From NCBI GenBank assembly GCA_947475995.1, contig CANJNI010000042.1:1-34474 (forward strand): a stretch of DNA of 34,474 nt. Reading direction: 5' to 3'. The notes under the pieces are model-generated. The model did not search any database and had not been told where the DNA came from. It saw only the letters and a program-made list of their open reading frames with translations. Position numbers and translations under genes: made by a program. Source of the DNA: Beijerinckiaceae bacterium. GTDB taxonomy: Bacteria; Pseudomonadota; Alphaproteobacteria; Rhizobiales; Beijerinckiaceae. Within the stretch, counting starts at the first letter, position 1, and every line of letters begins with the position of its first letter. Shown here in pieces: positions 24,503 to 32,938 of the stretch.

Positions 24503-26662
24503 CTAGCCAGCAGCCTTCGCCTCTCTCCTGCGCTTGTGCAGCACAAACTCCGTATAGCCATTGGGCTGCGTGCGGCCCTGCAACACCAGATCGCACGCCG
24601 CCTTGAAGGCCACGCCGTCGAATTTCGGGGCCATCGGCTTGTAGAGCGGATCGCCCGCATTCTGCCGGTCCACCACGCCCGCCATGCGGCGCAGGGTTTC
24701 CATCACCTGTGCTTCGCTGACGACGCCATGATGCAGCCAGTTGGCGATGTGCTGGCTTGAAATGCGCAATGTCGCGCGATCTTCCATCAAGCCGATGTCG
24801 TGAATGTCCGGCACCTTTGAACAGCCGACGCCCTGGTCGATCCAGCGCACCACATAGCCCAGAATGCCCTGACAATTATTGTCGAGTTCCTGCTGCACAT
24901 CGGCGGGCGAGAAATTCGATTGCGCCAGCGGGATCGTCAGAATGTCCTCGACGCGCGCTGGCGTGCGGTTCGCCAGTTCCTTCTGCCGCTCAACGACGCT
25001 CACCGCGTGATAATGCGTGGCGTGCAAAGTCGCGGCGGTCGGCGACGGCACCCAGGCGGTCGTCGCGCCCGATTGCGGATGGCCGATCTTCTGCGCCAGC
25101 ATGTCGGCCATGCGGTCCGGCGCAGCCCACATGCCCTTGCCGATCTGCGCGCGGCCCGGCAACCCGCAGGCGAGGCCCACATCGACGTTGTTGTCTTCGT
25201 AAGCCTTGATCCACAGCGTGTTGCGCATCTCGTTCTTGCGCACCATGGGACCGGCTTCAAACGACGTATGAATCTCGTCGCCCGTACGGTCGAGGAAGCC
25301 GGTATTGATAAACACCACGCGATCTTTCGCGGCCTTGATGCACGCGGCCAGATTGATCGAGGTGCGGCGCTCCTCGTCCATGATGCCCATCTTGATCGTG
25401 TGGCGCGGCAGGAACAGCATGTCCTCGACGCGCTCGAACATGCGGTCCGTGAGCGCGACCTCGTCCGGCCCGTGCATCTTGGGTTTCACCACATAGATCG
25501 AGCCCTTGCGCGAATTGCGGAAATCGTGCGTTCCGCGCAGGTCGTGCAGGGCGATCATGCAGCTCACCGCCGCATCCAGCAGGCCCTCCGGCACATCATG
25601 GCCGAACTCGTCCTTCACGGCGTCGGTGTACATGTGATGACCCACATGGCGCACCAGCATCAGCGAGCGACCGTGCAGGCGCAGCGCGCCGCCTTGCGGC
25701 TTGGCATAAATGCGGTCGTGATTGAGCTTGCGCTCCACGGTTCCGCCCGCTTTCTCGAAGCTGGCGGTCAGCGTGCCGTTCATCAGCCCGAGCCAGTTGC
25801 GATAGATATCGACCTTGTCGGCTGCATCCACCGCCGCGACGCTATCTTCCATGTCCATGATGGTGGAGACGGCGGATTCAAGCACGAGGTCTGCAACGCC
25901 CGCCTTGTCGGTCTTGCCGATGGGATGCGTGTTGTCGATCACGATGTCCGCGTGCAACCCGTTGTTGACGAGCAGAATGTTGGTCGGCGCATCGGGCGCG
26001 CCATTGTAGCCGGCGAATTTCGCGGGCTCCGCAAGGCCGGTGACGCCACTCGGCAGCGCCACGACCAGCTTGCCGCCCGCCACGATGTAACCGACAGCGT
26101 CGGCGTGCGAGCCTTTCGCCAGAGGCGCGATCTGATCGAGCAATTGCCGCGCCCTCGCGATGACTAGCGCGCCGCGGGTCGCATTATAGCCCTTGCGGCG
26201 CTCGGCTCCACCTTCCTCGCTGATCGCATCTGTGCCGTACAGCGCGTCATAGAGCGAGCCCCAGCGCGCATTGGCGGCGTTGAGCGCATAGCGCGCGTTC
26301 GACATCGGCACGACAAGCTGCGGTCCGGGCAGCCGGGCGATCTCGTCGTCGACATGCGAGGTCGCAACCTTCACGCCCTGCGGGGCTTCGACCAGATAGC
26401 CGATGGCGCGCAGGAACGAGATGTATTCAGCTTGATCGACCGCCTTGCCGCGCCGCTCGCGGTGCCAAGCGTCGATCTTGCCCTGCAAAAGGTTGCGATG
26501 ATCGAGCGCCTTTCCGACCTTGGGCGAAAACTCCTTCACCAGAACCGCAAATTCCGCCCAGAAAGCCGCCGAGGAAATCATCAGCCCCGGCAGGGCTTCG
26601 CGCTCGACGAAATCATAGAGCGGCCGGGCGACCGACAGGCCGGAGATTTTCAGGCGATCCAT
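24503..26662 (-). CDS. glcB: Malate synthase G
   Basis: A protein of 719 residues, the length of the large monomeric isoform G, starting [20 protein letters not shown]. It carries the typical [39 protein letters not shown] and [15 protein letters not shown] segments with catalytic acids. It condenses glyoxylate with acetyl-CoA to malate, in the glyoxylate shunt or in glycolate use. The start at 26662 has AGGAA seven to eight bases upstream; the open frame beyond it is not coding-like. No isocitrate lyase or glycolate oxidase gene is adjacent. It lies 67 bases after the solute-binding protein gene on the same strand. Confidence 0.97.
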   Translation of the reverse strand: MDRLKISGLSVARPLYDFVEREALPGLMISSAAFWAEFAVLVKEFSPKVGKALDHRNLLQGKIDAWHRERRGKAVDQAEYISFLRAIGYLVEAPQGVKVATSHVDDEIARLPGPQLVVPMSNARYALNAANARWGSLYDALYGTDAISEEGGAERRKGYNATRGALVIARARQLLDQIAPLAKGSHADAVGYIVAGGKLVVALPSGVTGLAEPAKFAGYNGAPDAPTNILLVNNGLHADIVIDNTHPIGKTDKAGVADLVLESAVSTIMDMEDSVAAVDAADKVDIYRNWLGLMNGTLTASFEKAGGTVERKLNHDRIYAKPQGGALRLHGRSLMLVRHVGHHMYTDAVKDEFGHDVPEGLLDAAVSCMIALHDLRGTHDFRNSRKGSIYVVKPKMHGPDEVALTDRMFERVEDMLFLPRHTIKMGIMDEERRTSINLAACIKAAKDRVVFINTGFLDRTGDEIHTSFEAGPMVRKNEMRNTLWIKAYEDNNVDVGLACGLPGRAQIGKGMWAAPDRMADMLAQKIGHPQSGATTAWVPSPTAATLHATHYHAVSVVERQKELANRTPARVEDILTIPLAQSNFSPADVQQELDNNCQGILGYVVRWIDQGVGCSKVPDIHDIGLMEDRATLRISSQHIANWLHHGVVSEAQVMETLRRMAGVVDRQNAGDPLYKPMAPKFDGVAFKAACDLVLQGRTQPNGYTEFVLHKRRREAKAAG

Positions 26663-26729
26663 CAGCAATCTTTCCTTCTGAAAAGGCAGGCGCGTCCTGC
26701 ATACAGGATTCGCGCCATGCTCGCAGGCC

Positions 26730-27824
26730 CTACCGGCCGCCCATCGCCTCGTCGATGGTCTGTTCAAGCTTAGGCCGCACGTCGAGGAGGAAATCCTCGG
26801 TGTACTGGTCGAGATAGACGTATCCGGGCTTGGGCAAATTGTAGGCGGGAATCGCCGATATATCGACGTCGGTGCGGCGGGTCGGCGTGCCCTTGGCGGC
26901 CATGAAGGCTTCCTGACCGGGCTTGCTGGCGTACCAGTTGAGGAAAACCGCCGCCGCATTCGGATTGGGACTGCCGACCGGTTGCCAGAAGATGCTGAAG
27001 CCGCCGAGGATCGAGCCCGGCCCGTCCTGCGGGTCGGACACTTCCACGTTCTTCACCCCGTTGGCCCGCAGGCGTTCCAGATCCGTGGTGCTGGTGCCGA
27101 TGCCGATCCAGTGGGAGCCGCGCGACAGGAAGTCGATGGCCTGCCGCCCGTCGCGGGTCAGCGTCACCTGCTGGTCGATGTAAAGCTTGCGGACGAAATC
27201 CAGCCCGAACAGATGCACGATATAGGAAGCCGCCGCCTGACCCGCCCCCTGCGAGCGCGGATCGACCGCGACGATCTTGCCCTTGTATTCGGGCCGCATC
27301 AGGTCGGTCCACTTCGTCAGGCTCTGCACCTTGTCGGTATTGTAGAACGGCGCGGAATGGATGTATTCGGCCCCCATCAGCATGTAGGCCTTGTCGTTAT
27401 CGATCCACTTGATGAAGCCGCCCTTCCAGTTCTTCGGATCGGTGACGCCGGGCAGCGCCAGCTGCGGCTTGATGGCCTTCATGAATCCCTGCTTGTGCAG
27501 CGGGATGTTGGCGGGCCCGCCTGTCATCACGTCGATGGTCACAGCCCGGGCTCGCAACTCGCGGGTGAGGCGCGCCGACAGGTCGCGCGCATTGCCGCCC
27601 AGAAACTCGACGCTGATGCCGGTGTCGCGCTTGAAACCGTCGCTGAGCGGCCGCGCCAGATCGGGATCGCCCGCAACCACCACCTTGCCTTCGCGGCGGG
27701 CTGCCTCAAGCAATTTCTTCCAGTCCTCGCCCGCACCGGCCTGCCAGTCCTGCGCAATGGCCGTAGCGCCGCCGGCGCAAAACGCCAATGCGGCCGCGAA
27801 GATCCTGCCGGTCCAGTTCTTCAT
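26730..27824 (-). CDS. ABC transporter periplasmic solute-binding protein (iron/polyamine-type fold)
   Basis: A protein of 364 residues with a signal peptide [20 protein letters not shown] cut near AIA-Q. The mature part resembles class II binding proteins of the FbpA/AfuA and PotD type: [20 protein letters not shown] near the start and [20 protein letters not shown] in the middle. Tyr residues near the C terminus could serve a ligand, but I cannot name it. No permease or ATPase gene is in view, so it is an orphan component. Only 45 bases separate it from the Rieske oxygenase gene upstream, which suggests that it delivers the oxygenase substrate, an aromatic acid for example. This is inference. 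Confidence 0.85.
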   Translation of the reverse strand: MKNWTGRIFAAALAFCAGGATAIAQDWQAGAGEDWKKLLEAARREGKVVVAGDPDLARPLSDGFKRDTGISVEFLGGNARDLSARLTRELRARAVTIDVMTGGPANIPLHKQGFMKAIKPQLALPGVTDPKNWKGGFIKWIDNDKAYMLMGAEYIHSAPFYNTDKVQSLTKWTDLMRPEYKGKIVAVDPRSQGAGQAAASYIVHLFGLDFVRKLYIDQQVTLTRDGRQAIDFLSRGSHWIGIGTSTTDLERLRANGVKNVEVSDPQDGPGSILGGFSIFWQPVGSPNPNAAAVFLNWYASKPGQEAFMAAKGTPTRRTDVDISAIPAYNLPKPGYVYLDQYTEDFLLDVRPKLEQTIDEAMGGR

Positions 27825-27869
27825 GCCCTTCCTCCCCTGACGGCGCCGGATGTTTCCGGTCGCGCCCTG

Positions 27870-29159
27870 TTACTTGATGGCGTGGAAATCCCCGCTTTCG
27901 ATCACCTTGCGGCAGAACTGGCGCGGATCGTCCGTCTCGCCCATCTCGGCGCTGATCACCAGAATGTCGTTGAACCGGTTGTCCTGCGGCGTTTCGAGCG
28001 TGAAAGGCAGCGCCTTTCCATCCTGCAGATTTTTCATCGCATCGAGCAGCATCCGCCGCGACGCCACGATGGCCACGTCCGCCTGTCCCAGATGTTCGCG
28101 CGTGCGATCATGGATCGGCCCGGCGCTTTCCACCGCATAGAGATCGTGCGCGGCGAAATAGGCCCCCATGCCCGCATAGGACTTGCCCTTCATCTGCTCG
28201 CGGTCCTGCATGTAGCGGTTCGAGGCCTGCCGGTACGGCACATGATTTTCGTCGAGCTCCTGCGTGATGCGCATGAGCATGTGCTCCTTGTCGAGCTTTT
28301 CGCGCGAGTGGTAGCAGAAGTCGAAGCGCCAGTGGCTCGTGTCGTTGATCGGCACATGCCAGTGGACGGAATAGCCGCCCTCTCCGTAGCGCTGGTCCTC
28401 GCCGGAAAAGAATCCGAAATTCGGAAAGACGAAATTGGTGATGCGCACCAGCTTCCGGCCTTCGGCCTTCTTTCGTTCGGCATAGATGCGGATGCCGTAG
28501 CGGGTCTTTTCCACCTGCAGGCTCGGGCGCGTGTCATCGAAAATCGCGCGATGCACGACCTTGTGCAACTCGCCTTCCGAGGCGGCCTTGCCGCCGCGCG
28601 GCAGCGAGTTGGCGTGCAGGAACGACAGATGCGAGGGGTCCATGTTGCCCTCGTTGCCCTGCAGGTAATTGCAGGCATGGAAAATCTTGTTCTGGAAGAC
28701 GTGGGCCTCGGGGGCTTCCATGAAATGGAATTTCGGGAACGGCGGCGGCTCGCCCGGACCCATATAGGCGAAGACCGCTCCGGCAGCCTCGACGCACGGA
28801 TAGGCCGTCTGGCGAATTTCGTCCTTGTACTTGCTGTCCGGCGGTTCGGCGGGCTGGTCGAGGCAGCGCCCGTGCCGGTCGAACAGCCAGCCGTGATAGA
28901 GGCACCGCAGACCCCCGTCCTCGATGCGCCCGAAGGACAGGTCGGCGCAGCGATGCGGGCACAGAATGTCCATCAGGCCCGGCGCGCCGGTCTCGTCGCG
29001 AAACAGGACCAGCTTTTCGCCCAGGATTTCGATGGATTCCGGCCTGTCGGGCTTCAGTTCCGCGCTGAGAAAAACCGGTTGCCAGTAGCGCCGCAGCAGG
29101 TCGCCGCCCGGAGTGCCCGGGCCGGTCCGGGTCAAGAGTTCATTCTCCTCGCGCCTCAT
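27870..29159 (-). CDS. Rieske non-heme iron oxygenase, phthalate 4,5-dioxygenase-like alpha subunit
   Basis: A protein of 429 residues from ATG 29159, which has GGAGG ten bases upstream (a GTG at 29168 is too close to it). The Rieske cluster is complete: Cys67 and His69 in CPHRC, Cys86 and His89 in CLYHGW. The mononuclear iron site is at NEGNMDPSHLSFLH, with His177 and His182 as ligands and Asp174 as the bridging acid. The family hydroxylates aromatic acids or demethylates methoxy-aromatics, with electrons from a separate reductase. No reductase or ferredoxin gene is in the window. The order with the solute-binding protein gene indicates a two-gene unit. The substrate is unknown. Confidence 0.9.
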   Translation of the reverse strand: MRREENELLTRTGPGTPGGDLLRRYWQPVFLSAELKPDRPESIEILGEKLVLFRDETGAPGLMDILCPHRCADLSFGRIEDGGLRCLYHGWLFDRHGRCLDQPAEPPDSKYKDEIRQTAYPCVEAAGAVFAYMGPGEPPPFPKFHFMEAPEAHVFQNKIFHACNYLQGNEGNMDPSHLSFLHANSLPRGGKAASEGELHKVVHRAIFDDTRPSLQVEKTRYGIRIYAERKKAEGRKLVRITNFVFPNFGFFSGEDQRYGEGGYSVHWHVPINDTSHWRFDFCYHSREKLDKEHMLMRITQELDENHVPYRQASNRYMQDREQMKGKSYAGMGAYFAAHDLYAVESAGPIHDRTREHLGQADVAIVASRRMLLDAMKNLQDGKALPFTLETPQDNRFNDILVISAEMGETDDPRQFCRKVIESGDFHAIK

Positions 29160-29249
29160 GCGTAACACTCCTCCCCGGCGAATTTGTTTTTCGCCCCGAG
29201 TGTAGCCGCCTTGGAAGGATTGGCAATAAAATCAGCCCGGATGCGACAA

Positions 29250-30422
29250 TCAGGACAGTTCGATCGCCAGCCGCCGCATGAAGCCGATGCCGGCCTCGAT
29301 CTGCGCGACGTCGATGAACTCGTCGGGCTGATGCGCCTGATCGATGCTGCCGGGCCCGCACACGATTGTCGGGATTCCCGCCTGCTGGAAGCGCCCCGCC
29401 TCGGTCGCATACGACACCGCGATGGTGCGGTTGGAGCGCGTGAGCTTCAGGGCCAGCGTCTCGGCCGGCGAGCCGGGCTCCGGGGCCAGCCACGGAACTT
29501 CGACCTCTGTGGCGGTTTCGATATAGGCGGAGGGCGCGTACCGCCGCAGGCGCGGGAGAACGCTCGATTCCGCGAAAGCCTCCAGCCTTCGAAGGGCATA
29601 ATCGGGCGGCACGCCCGGCAGCCCGCGAAATTCCCAATGCAGCGTGCATTCGCGCGCCAGAATGTTGCGCGCCGTGCCGCCGTGAATGGTCCCGACCGAA
29701 ATGGTCGAACAGGGTGGATCAAACCGGCCCGCCGGATCGGCCAGAGCGTCGAGTTCGTCCGCCATCCGGTAGAGTTCGCCGACCAGCGCGCAAGCGCCCT
29801 CGATGGCGTTGGCCCCAAGCGCAGGTTTTGACGAATGCGCCTCGAAGCCATGCACGGTGGTCGTGAAGGTCGAGACGCTCTTGTGCGCGTCCGCCACGGT
29901 CATCATGGTCGGTTCGCCGACAATCGCCAGCGCGGGCTTCGGCAGGTCGAGCCCGAAGCGCGCGATCGTATCGACCGGCCCGAGGCAGGTGGTTTCCTCA
30001 TCGTAGCTCAGCAGGATGTGGATCGGCGTGCGCAGTTTCGCGGCCAGAAATTCCGGGATCATGGCGAGCGCTATGGCGTCGAACCCCTTCATGTCGCAGG
30101 CGCCGCGCCCGTAAAGGCGCCCGCCTTCCCGGCGCATGAAAAACGGATCGCTTGTCCACGGCTGCCCGGCGACCGGCACCACATCCGTATGGCCCGACAG
30201 GATGACGCCGCCGTCCTTCATCGGACCGAGGGTGATGAAAAGCGCCGCCTTGTCGCCGATGGCGTTGGGGACGCGCACGAAAGGCACGCCGAACTGCTTC
30301 ACCCAGGATTCGACAAAACCGATGAGCGGCAGATTGGTCTTCGACGTTTCCGTGTCGAACGAGATCAACCGTTCCAGCAGGTCCTGCGTCAGCCCCAGGC
30401 GGTCAACTTTTGGGATCGACAT
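29250..30422 (-). CDS. argE: Acetylornithine deacetylase (M20 family)
   Basis: A protein of 390 residues with the M20 metal site: SGHTDVVPVAGQPWTSDPF, GRGACDMKGFDA, YDEETTCLG and IVGEPTMM, ending with the conserved QAHQPDEFI. The ArgE pattern includes TETSKTNLPLIGFVE near the N terminus. It removes acetyl from N-acetylornithine in arginine synthesis; related M20 enzymes act on similar N-acyl amino acids, so the exact substrate is inferred from the subgroup. It begins 6 bases after apaG on the same strand and is therefore in an operon with it. A 90-base gap separates it from the Rieske oxygenase gene downstream. Confidence 0.9.
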   Translation of the reverse strand: MSIPKVDRLGLTQDLLERLISFDTETSKTNLPLIGFVESWVKQFGVPFVRVPNAIGDKAALFITLGPMKDGGVILSGHTDVVPVAGQPWTSDPFFMRREGGRLYGRGACDMKGFDAIALAMIPEFLAAKLRTPIHILLSYDEETTCLGPVDTIARFGLDLPKPALAIVGEPTMMTVADAHKSVSTFTTTVHGFEAHSSKPALGANAIEGACALVGELYRMADELDALADPAGRFDPPCSTISVGTIHGGTARNILARECTLHWEFRGLPGVPPDYALRRLEAFAESSVLPRLRRYAPSAYIETATEVEVPWLAPEPGSPAETLALKLTRSNRTIAVSYATEAGRFQQAGIPTIVCGPGSIDQAHQPDEFIDVAQIEAGIGFMRRLAIELS

Positions 30423-30428
30423 GACGCC

Positions 30429-30821
30429 TCAGTTCAGAACGCGCTTGGTCTGCGGCGAGTCGAGCGAAAAGGCGGGGACCTCGATATCGAAAGCGCGGCC
30501 ATCCTCATCGACCATCCGGTATGAGCCGGCCATGATCCCGGACGGCGTGGTCAACGGACACCCCGACGTATAGCGAAAGCTTTGCCCGGGTTCGAGAATC
30601 GGTTGCTCGCCCACCACGCCCTGGCCGCGCACCTCCTCGACCTTCCCGTTGGCGTCGGTGATCCGCCAGTGCCGGTGCGTCAATTGCGCGGTCCTGCTGC
30701 CCAGATTGGCGATCTCGATCGTATAGGCCCAGAAATAGCGGGCCTCGTCAGGCTGCGACCTGTCGGCCATGAAGGATGGTTCGACGGTGACCTGAAAATC
30801 GTGAGTGACTGCGCGATACAT
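30429..30821 (-). CDS. apaG: ApaG (Co2+/Mg2+ efflux-associated protein)
   Basis: A protein of 130 residues starting MYRAVTHDFQVTVEPSF, with the ApaG core HRHWRITDANGKVEEVRGQG and SGCPLTTPSGIMAGSYRM. It folds as a fibronectin type III-like sandwich; mutants in enterobacteria affect cobalt resistance and Ap4A levels, but the direct function is unknown. The start at 30821 gives the family N terminus; the frame continues upstream without family-like residues. In rhizobia apaG commonly lies close to metZ and argE, as it does here. Confidence 0.95.
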   Translation of the reverse strand: MYRAVTHDFQVTVEPSFMADRSQPDEARYFWAYTIEIANLGSRTAQLTHRHWRITDANGKVEEVRGQGVVGEQPILEPGQSFRYTSGCPLTTPSGIMAGSYRMVDEDGRAFDIEVPAFSLDSPQTKRVLN

Positions 30822-30871
30822 GCCGCAAGTGTGCCGAAAAGTGCGCGGGACGTCGAGGGTAAATCTCCACT

Positions 30872-30895
30872 TGCGCGCCCGGGGCCCGGCGCGCA
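30872..30895. repeat. Inverted repeat upstream of the GNAT gene
   Basis: TGCGCGCC (30872-30879) and GGCGCGCA (30888-30895) form an 8-base dyad around CGGGGCCC. It lies 22 bases before the ATG of the GNAT gene in the apaG/GNAT divergent region and could be an operator or a leader hairpin. Confidence 0.45.
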
Positions 30896-30916
30896 TCTAG
30901 GCCGCAAGGAGACCTC

Positions 30917-31402
30917 ATGCCGATCATTCGCCCCGCCACGCCCGAGGACGCCGACGCAGCCTGCGAGATCGTCCGCCGCTCGATCGTCGAACTCTGCGCC
31001 GAGGACCATCTCGGCGATCCGATGGAACTGCAGGGCTGGCTCGCCAACAAGACGCCGGCAAATTTCACCACCTGGTTCAGGCAGCTCGGCCTTTACGGCT
31101 TCATTGCCGAGCAGGATGGAACCATGACGGGCGTCGGACTTCTGGCGGGCTCGGGCGAGATCATGCTGCTCTATGTTGCGCCGGAAGCGCGCTTTCAGGG
31201 AGTCAGCAAGGCGCTGCTGGTGGCGATGGAGGAGCAGTTGCGCAAGCTCCGCAAGGATTTTTGCTCGCTCACCACGACCCAGACCGCGAAGCGGTTCTAT
31301 CTCGACCGCGGCTATCAATTGCTCGAAGACGAAGACAGCCTCGACGACGGTTTCGGTCTCGACGCCGCAGGGTCGATGACCAAGCGCTTGACGGGGGATT
31401 AA
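30917..31402 (+). CDS. GNAT family N-acetyltransferase
   Basis: A protein of 161 residues. It starts MPIIRPATPEDADAACEIVR, the usual GNAT first strand and helix; the acetyl-CoA site is in LLYVAPEARFQGVSKALLVA, which has the sequence RFQGVS where R/Q-x-x-G-x-G/A is expected. The motif is slightly altered but functional forms like this exist. C-terminal TAKRFYLDRGYQL completes the fold. AAGGAG lies five bases before the start. It is divergent from apaG and convergent with metZ, and the substrate is unknown. Confidence 0.85.
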   Translation: MPIIRPATPEDADAACEIVRRSIVELCAEDHLGDPMELQGWLANKTPANFTTWFRQLGLYGFIAEQDGTMTGVGLLAGSGEIMLLYVAPEARFQGVSKALLVAMEEQLRKLRKDFCSLTTTQTAKRFYLDRGYQLLEDEDSLDDGFGLDAAGSMTKRLTGD

Positions 31403-31405
31403 GCC

Positions 31406-31460
31406 GTCACTGCGAGCGGAGCGAAGCAATCCATTACAAGCCGGATCGCTTCGTCGCCCT
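31406..31460. repeat. REP-like intergenic palindrome
   Basis: GTCACTGCGAGCGGAGCGAA begins an element in which GCGAAGCAATCC (31421-31432) is matched by GGATCGCTTCGTC (31443-31455). It resembles the widely dispersed TTGCGAG-GCGAAGCAATCC repeats of proteobacterial genomes. It fills most of the 84-base gap between the GNAT gene and metZ. Confidence 0.6.
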
Positions 31461-31486
31461 GTTATTCGCCATGCAGGTAGCGGCGA

Positions 31487-32680
31487 TCAGACCGCCGCCA
31501 GACCTGCGCGCAGATCCTCGATCAGGTCTTCAACATCTTCCAGCCCCACCGAATAGCGCAGCAGGCTGTCGCCGATGCCGATTTCGGCCCGCGCCACAGG
31601 TCCGATGCGCTGATGGGTCGTCGTCGCCGGATGCGTGATGATGCTCTTGGCGTCGCCGATATTGTTCGAGATCTTGATGATCGACAGGGCATTGGCGAAG
31701 CGGAACGCCTCGTCCTTTCCGCCCCTGATGTCGAAAGCCACGATCGTGCCGCCGCCCTTCATCTGCTTCATGGCGACGTCGTGCTGCGGATGATCCTTGC
31801 GGGTCGGATAGAGGACGCGCTTCACCTGCGGCTGCTCGGCGAGGAAATCCGCGATCTGTTCGGCATTGCGCATCTGCTGCGCGACCCGCACCGGCAATGT
31901 CTCAAGACCCTTCACCATCACCCAGGCATTGAACGGCGATACCGAAGGCCCGGTCTGGCGCAGGAAATTGTGAATGTGCTTGTCGATGAATTCCGCCGAG
32001 CCCAGCACCATTCCGGCGAGGCAGCGCCCCTGCCCGTCGATATGTTTGGTGGCCGAATAGACCACGCAATCGGCCCCGAGCTGCAACGGGCTTTGCAGCA
32101 GCGGCGTCGCAAAAACATTGTCGACCACGAGCGTCGCCCCGCCCGCATGGGCGATGTCGGCCACGCGGCGAATGTCGATGATCTCGAGCTGCGGATTGGT
32201 GGGACTTTCGAGGAACAGCACCTTGGTGTTCGGCCGCATGGCCGCCTGCCATTGCGCGTAATCAGTCCCGTCGACGAGCGTGCAGGGCACCCCGAAACGC
32301 GGCATCAGGTCCTCGACCACATAGCGGCAGGAGCCGAACAGGGCTTTGGCGGCCACGATATGATCGCCCGCCTTGAGCTGGCCCATGATGGCCGCTGTCA
32401 CGGCCGCCATGCCGCTCGCGGTCGAGCGCGCCGCCTCGGCGCCTTCGAGCGCGCACATGCGCTCCTCGAACATGGCCGCCGTCGGGCTGCCGTAGCGGGC
32501 ATAAATGAAGCCCGGGTCTTCGCCCTTGAAGCGCGCCTCGGCGGCTTCCATGTTCGGGTACACGAAGCCCTGCGTGAGGAACATAGCCTCCGACATCTCA
32601 CCGAATTGCGAGCGGATCGACCCCGCATGCACCATCCGGGTCGCCGGACGCCAGTCCTTCGGGGATTTCGATATGGCCAC
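31487..32680 (-). CDS. metZ: O-succinylhomoserine sulfhydrylase
   Basis: A protein of 397 residues from GTG 32680, which has AGGAG six bases upstream; the frame beyond it overlaps a terminator hairpin and the riboswitch. The PLP lysine is Lys212 in YSATKHIDGQGR, and ARYGSPTAAMFEERM and ESPTNPQLEIIDI are family features. It makes homocysteine directly from O-succinylhomoserine and sulfide, bypassing cystathionine. MetZ rather than MetB is suggested by the overall sequence and by its riboswitch. Expression should be repressed when SAM is plentiful, through the leader element described at 32701-32820. It is divergent from the dCTP-deaminase-like gene. Confidence 0.95.
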   Translation of the reverse strand: MAISKSPKDWRPATRMVHAGSIRSQFGEMSEAMFLTQGFVYPNMEAAEARFKGEDPGFIYARYGSPTAAMFEERMCALEGAEAARSTASGMAAVTAAIMGQLKAGDHIVAAKALFGSCRYVVEDLMPRFGVPCTLVDGTDYAQWQAAMRPNTKVLFLESPTNPQLEIIDIRRVADIAHAGGATLVVDNVFATPLLQSPLQLGADCVVYSATKHIDGQGRCLAGMVLGSAEFIDKHIHNFLRQTGPSVSPFNAWVMVKGLETLPVRVAQQMRNAEQIADFLAEQPQVKRVLYPTRKDHPQHDVAMKQMKGGGTIVAFDIRGGKDEAFRFANALSIIKISNNIGDAKSIITHPATTTHQRIGPVARAEIGIGDSLLRYSVGLEDVEDLIEDLRAGLAAV

Positions 32681-32700
32681 TGGTCGCTCCTTGCATGGCG

Positions 32701-32731
32701 AAAGAAAACCCGGTCCGGAATTCCGGCCGGG
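32701..32731 (-). terminator. Leader terminator of metZ (attenuator)
   Basis: On the minus strand CCCGG-CCGG and CCGG-A-CCGGG form a 9-base stem with one bulged A and loop AATT (32731-32709), then TTTTCTTT. It lies between the SAM-II aptamer and the metZ start. The 5' arm CCCGGCC (32731-32725) can instead pair with GGCCGGG at 32766-32760, next to the aptamer end, giving an antiterminator. Confidence 0.75.
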
Positions 32732-32764
32732 CGCAAAAAGGTCGAAGCTCCTGAAAAGCCCCGG

Positions 32765-32820
32765 CCTTTTAGCGCCTTGTTTAGCGTGGCGGCAAGCCGG
32801 CCGGCTCAAATAACCACGTT
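32765..32820 (-). ncRNA. SAM-II riboswitch aptamer upstream of metZ
   Basis: The minus strand shows the SAM-II pattern in order: P1 arm CGTGG (32818-32814), the U-rich TTATTTG (32813-32807), a GC-rich loop ending CTTGCCG, the P1 partner CCACG (32789-32785), CTAAACAAG, and the signature GCTAAAAGG (32773-32765). A short GCC/GGC pairing between the loop and the 3' part would close the H-type pseudoknot. SAM-II elements occur upstream of metA, metX, metZ and similar genes in alphaproteobacteria and turn them off when SAM binds. Confidence 0.9.
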
Positions 32821-32824
32821 CCTT

Positions 32825-32853
32825 GTTGTCCTGTGTTTGACCTGACCTGTCAA
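32825..32853 (-). promoter_or_regulatory. Promoter of the metZ leader
   Basis: On the minus strand a consensus TTGACA (32853-32848) is followed after 17 bases by GACAAC (32830-32825). Transcription would begin near 32820, exactly where the aptamer starts. The -35 is part of the inverted repeat TTGAC-N7-GTCAA (32837-32853), so a DNA-binding regulator may also act here or the site may serve the divergent gene. Confidence 0.6.
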
Positions 32854-32938
32854 GAATCCGGTGGATACATCAAGCTGCTGGCGACTCGCCGCACCATGCG
32901 TGGCATGGTCGGTGCGTTCGAACAGTTGCAGGCAAGTG

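Noticed and set aside
26982..29165. A 727-residue plus-strand frame opposite the solute-binding protein and Rieske oxygenase genes
   Set aside because: It crosses two well-supported minus-strand genes and their spacer and shows no motif of its own.
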